From contig JAJEJC010000008.1 of NCBI GenBank assembly GCA_022828105.1, forward strand, positions 310,001-374,000: a DNA stretch of 64,000 bases, read 5' to 3'. The stretch comes from Dehalococcoidia bacterium (GTDB lineage Bacteria > Chloroflexota > Dehalococcoidia > Bin125). This document shows, piece after piece, positions 60,662-64,000 of the stretch. Made by a program: the position numbers and the translations under genes. The notes below the pieces were generated by a model. It saw only the letters and a list, made by a program, of their open reading frames with translations, was not told the DNA's origin and did not search any database. Numbering within the stretch: the stretch's first letter is position 1; each line of letters opens with the position of its first letter.

Positions 60662-63093
60662 TGCGACGAGACCGATTCACCAACCAGGCCCAGCAACTGC
60701 TCGAGGCTTCCCAAGAACTCGTGCGCGAGAAGAAGCACGCCCAGTGGGACGTCGAGCACCTGCTGGCCAGCATCGCCCGGGTCGAGGACGGGCTCGCCAG
60801 CGACCTGCTCAACGCGCTCGACGTCGACCGCGCCCGGCTCCGCGCCGCCGCCGACACCGCCATCGACGCCGCGCCCAGGCTCAGCTACGACGTCGTGCAG
60901 CTCACGGTCACGCCCCGCGTGGTGCAACTGCTCGAGCGGGCCAACGTCGAGGCCGAGCGCCTGACCGACGAGTACGTCGGCGTCGAACACCTGTTGATCG
61001 CCATCACCGGAGACTCCGGCGGTCCGGCCGCGCAGATTCTGCGCTCGCACCGGATCACGACCGAGCGGCTCTACGCTGCGCTCCAACAGATCCGCGGCTC
61101 GCGGCGCGTGGACCAGCCCGACGCCGAGTCTCACTACGACGCGCTCAACCGCTACGCCACCGACATCACCCGTCTCGCCTCCGAGGGCAAGCTGGACCCC
61201 GTGATCGGCCGCGACACGGAAATCCGCCGGGTCCTGCAAATCCTCAACCGGCGGACCAAGAACAACCCCGTGATCATCGGCGAGGCCGGCGTCGGCAAGA
61301 CCGCCATCGCCGAGGCCCTGGCCCAGCGCATGGCCGCCGACGACGTCCCCGACCATCTGCGCAATCGACGCTTGATGGCCCTCGACATGGGCATGCTGCT
61401 CGCCGGCGCCAAGTTCCGCGGCGAGTTCGAGGAGCGGCTCAAGTCCGTGATCGACGAGGTCCGCGAGTCCGAGGGCCAGGTCATCCTCTTCATCGACGAG
61501 CTGCACACCGTGGTCGGCGCGGGCGCCGCCGAAGGCGCGATCGACGCCGCCAACATGCTCAAGCCCGCCCTCGCCCGAGGCGAGCTACGCGTGGTCGGCG
61601 CGACCACGCTGGACGAATACCGCAAGCACATCGAGAAGGACGCCGCGCTGGAGCGCCGCTTCGCTCCCGTCTACCTCGACGAACCTTCGACCGAGGACGC
61701 CGTCGCCATCCTCACCGCGCTCAAGCCGCGCTACGAGGCCCACCACGGCGTCACGATCGGCGACGACGCGATCGACGCCGCCGTGCGACTCTCCCAGCGC
61801 TACCTGCCCGAGCGACGGCTGCCCGACAAGGCCATCGATCTGATCGATGAGGCCGCCTCGCGTATTGTGATCGCCAATCAGTCGCCGCCCGCGCGCGTCG
61901 TCGAGCTTCAGCGCCGCGTCGACGAACTGAAGGTCGAGCAGGAGGCCGCCGCCCAGCGCGAGGACTACGAGGCCGCCGCCCGGATCAAGCAGGAACTGCT
62001 CGGCATCCAGGACGAGGCACGCGCCAACCGCGAGGAGTGGGACGCCGAGCACGCCCAGCGCGACACCGTCAACGAGCGGGACATCGCCGAACTCGTCGGC
62101 GAAATGACCGGCATCCCCGTCAGCCGGATGCTCGCCGACGACGATGTCAAACTGCTGCGCATCGAAGAAGAGCTGCATCACCGCGTGATCGGACAGTCCG
62201 AAGCCGTCACCGTCGTCTCCGACGCCATCCGCCGCGCCCGCGCCGGACTCAAGGACCCCACCCGGCCGATTGGTTCGTTCATCTTCGTCGGACCGACCGG
62301 CGTCGGCAAGACCGAACTGGCCAAAGCGCTGGCCGAGTACCTGTTCGACTCGGAAGACGCTCTCGTCCGGCTCGACATGTCCGAGTACCAGGAGCGACAT
62401 ACGGTCAGCCGGATCGTCGGCGCGCCTCCGGGATACGTCGGCTACGACGACGGCGGCGGCCTGACCGAACTGGTCCGCCGACGGCCCTTCCGCGTCGTCC
62501 TGCTTGACGAGATCGAGAAGGCCCACCCCGACGTGTTCAATCTCCTGCTCCAGGTCCTCGACGACGGCCGCATCACCGACGGGCAGGGCCGCACCGTCGA
62601 CTTCCGCAACACCATCGTGATCATGACCAGCAACCTCGGCACGACTGCCCGGTTGGACAATCGGATGGGATTCGCCGGCTCGCACGAGGAACGCGCCCGC
62701 GATTGCGAACGCGCGCTCAAGGACTTCTTCCGGCCTGAGTTCCTCAACCGCATTGACGAGATCGTCTGCTTCGACCCGCTATCGGAGGAGGAGCTACTCG
62801 AGATCGTCGATCTGATCGTCAACGAGGAGCGAGCCCGGCTCGCGGACATGGGCCGCGATATCCGCTTCAGCGACGCCGCCCGCCGCCGGCTCGCCGAGGA
62901 CGGGTATGACCCTGCCTTCGGCGCGCGCCCGCTGCGCCGCCTGATCCAGCGCCGGATCGAGAACCCGCTCAGCAAGATGCTGATCGGCGGCGAGTTTCCC
63001 GAGGGCGCGACGATCGAAGTGGACTACGACGGAGGAGAATTCCGCTTCCAGACCTCGGAGTCGGGCGTGGAGGCCGAGCCGGTCACAGCCTGA
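60658..63093 (+). CDS. clpC: ATP-dependent Clp protease ATP-binding subunit (ClpC-like, UVR motif present)
   Basis: [39 protein letters not shown], and UVR-like [31 protein letters not shown]. Confidence 0.9.
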   Translation: MMRRDRFTNQAQQLLEASQELVREKKHAQWDVEHLLASIARVEDGLASDLLNALDVDRARLRAAADTAIDAAPRLSYDVVQLTVTPRVVQLLERANVEAERLTDEYVGVEHLLIAITGDSGGPAAQILRSHRITTERLYAALQQIRGSRRVDQPDAESHYDALNRYATDITRLASEGKLDPVIGRDTEIRRVLQILNRRTKNNPVIIGEAGVGKTAIAEALAQRMAADDVPDHLRNRRLMALDMGMLLAGAKFRGEFEERLKSVIDEVRESEGQVILFIDELHTVVGAGAAEGAIDAANMLKPALARGELRVVGATTLDEYRKHIEKDAALERRFAPVYLDEPSTEDAVAILTALKPRYEAHHGVTIGDDAIDAAVRLSQRYLPERRLPDKAIDLIDEAASRIVIANQSPPARVVELQRRVDELKVEQEAAAQREDYEAAARIKQELLGIQDEARANREEWDAEHAQRDTVNERDIAELVGEMTGIPVSRMLADDDVKLLRIEEELHHRVIGQSEAVTVVSDAIRRARAGLKDPTRPIGSFIFVGPTGVGKTELAKALAEYLFDSEDALVRLDMSEYQERHTVSRIVGAPPGYVGYDDGGGLTELVRRRPFRVVLLDEIEKAHPDVFNLLLQVLDDGRITDGQGRTVDFRNTIVIMTSNLGTTARLDNRMGFAGSHEERARDCERALKDFFRPEFLNRIDEIVCFDPLSEEELLEIVDLIVNEERARLADMGRDIRFSDAARRRLAEDGYDPAFGARPLRRLIQRRIENPLSKMLIGGEFPEGATIEVDYDGGEFRFQTSESGVEAEPVTA

Positions 63094-63096
63094 AGT

Positions 63097-63118
63097 CGCC
63101 CCCGCGCAGGCGGGGGCG
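63097..63118 (+). terminator. GC-rich stem-loop after clpC
   Basis: CGCCCCCGC GCAG GCGGGGGCG, 9-bp stem 4 nt after the stop; no U-tract. Confidence 0.5.
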
Positions 63119-63178
63119 CCCCTGCATCCACCCGGCTCGCGTATAGACTCCAGACATCAACCACTTCCTGGAGGTCCA

Positions 63179-63988
63179 ATGACTACCCTCGCACCGCCGA
63201 TGACGGAGACGCTGCTCTACGAAGAGCGCGGGCACGTCGCCATCATCACGCTGAACCGACCGGAACGCCTGAACGCGATTTCCAACGAAATGCTGGAAGC
63301 GCTCTCCGCCCAGCTGATCGCCTGCCAGCGCGAGCCCGACATCCGCGTCATCGTCCTGACCGGGGCCGGACGCGGGTTCTGCTCCGGACTCGACCTCGTC
63401 GACCAGCAGCAGCGCATGTCGACCGGCGAAGGCCGGCCCGGCTACTCGCTCTTCGACCTGCGCGACGCCCCGCCGGTTGTGCTGCAGAAGATGGACAAAC
63501 CGGTGATCTGCGCGCTCAATGGCGCGGCGGCGGGCTACGGCATGGACATGGCCTTGCTGGCCGACATCCGCGTCGCCTCCGACCGCGCCAAGATGGGCGC
63601 GGTCTTCGCACGCCGCGGCGTCCTGCCCGAGTCCGGCGGTACCTGGATCCTGCCGCGGCTGCTGGGCTGGGCCCGAGCCGCCGAGGTCGCCTTCCGCGGC
63701 CGCGTGCTCGACGCACAGGAATCGCTTGAGGTCGGCCTGGTCAACGAGGTCGTCCCGCACGACGAGCTGATGACGCGCACGATGGAGCTGGCGGAGGAGA
63801 TCGCCGCCAACGCGCCGCTCTCCGTCCAGGCGACCAAACGGATGATGCGCCTGGGCATGGACGAACCGTTCGAGGCGGCTGTTGATCACATCTACCTCCA
63901 GCTCCTGCCCCTCTTCGGCTCCGAGGACTTCAAGGAAGGCGTCCGCTCCTTCATGGAAAAGCGCGACCCCAACTTCCAGGGCCGATAG
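63179..63988 (+). CDS. Enoyl-CoA hydratase/isomerase
   Basis: TLNRPERLNAISNEM, LTGAGRGFCSGLDLVDQ, ICALNGAAAGYGMDMALLADIRVAS. Confidence 0.93.
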   Translation: MTTLAPPMTETLLYEERGHVAIITLNRPERLNAISNEMLEALSAQLIACQREPDIRVIVLTGAGRGFCSGLDLVDQQQRMSTGEGRPGYSLFDLRDAPPVVLQKMDKPVICALNGAAAGYGMDMALLADIRVASDRAKMGAVFARRGVLPESGGTWILPRLLGWARAAEVAFRGRVLDAQESLEVGLVNEVVPHDELMTRTMELAEEIAANAPLSVQATKRMMRLGMDEPFEAAVDHIYLQLLPLFGSEDFKEGVRSFMEKRDPNFQGR

Positions 63989-64000
63989 CTCCCTCTCCCC

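Overview
This is a GC-rich, gene-dense bacterial chromosomal window with about 60 supported CDSs. I recognised no rRNA, tRNA, CRISPR array, phage or transposase. The content fits an aerobic, catabolism-rich genome, possibly a Chloroflexota/SAR202-like lineage; that is inference from four LLM flavin monooxygenases, three enoyl-CoA hydratases, four SDRs, seven VOC proteins and alpha/beta hydrolases. Housekeeping content includes ruvB, a yqeK-like HD hydrolase, lhr, recQ, clpS and an hsp20 / dnaJ-hspR-clpC heat-shock block. The strongest hidden signal is a selenoprotein at complement(32935..34263). The ORF track splits this GrdB/PrdB-like gene into two pieces at an in-frame TGA. The TGA sits in a U-x-x-C motif and is followed, at the spacing expected for a bacterial SECIS, by a perfect 7-bp hairpin with a GUC loop. 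Other observations: two duplicated SDR gene pairs with degenerate active sites; a Fic gene preceded by two palindromes sharing one half-site; a DNA methyltransferase fused to an atypical HNH domain; a hairpin repeat found after three plus-strand genes at convergent gene ends; and a second C-rich repeat family, one copy of which appears to have inserted in frame into a CDS.
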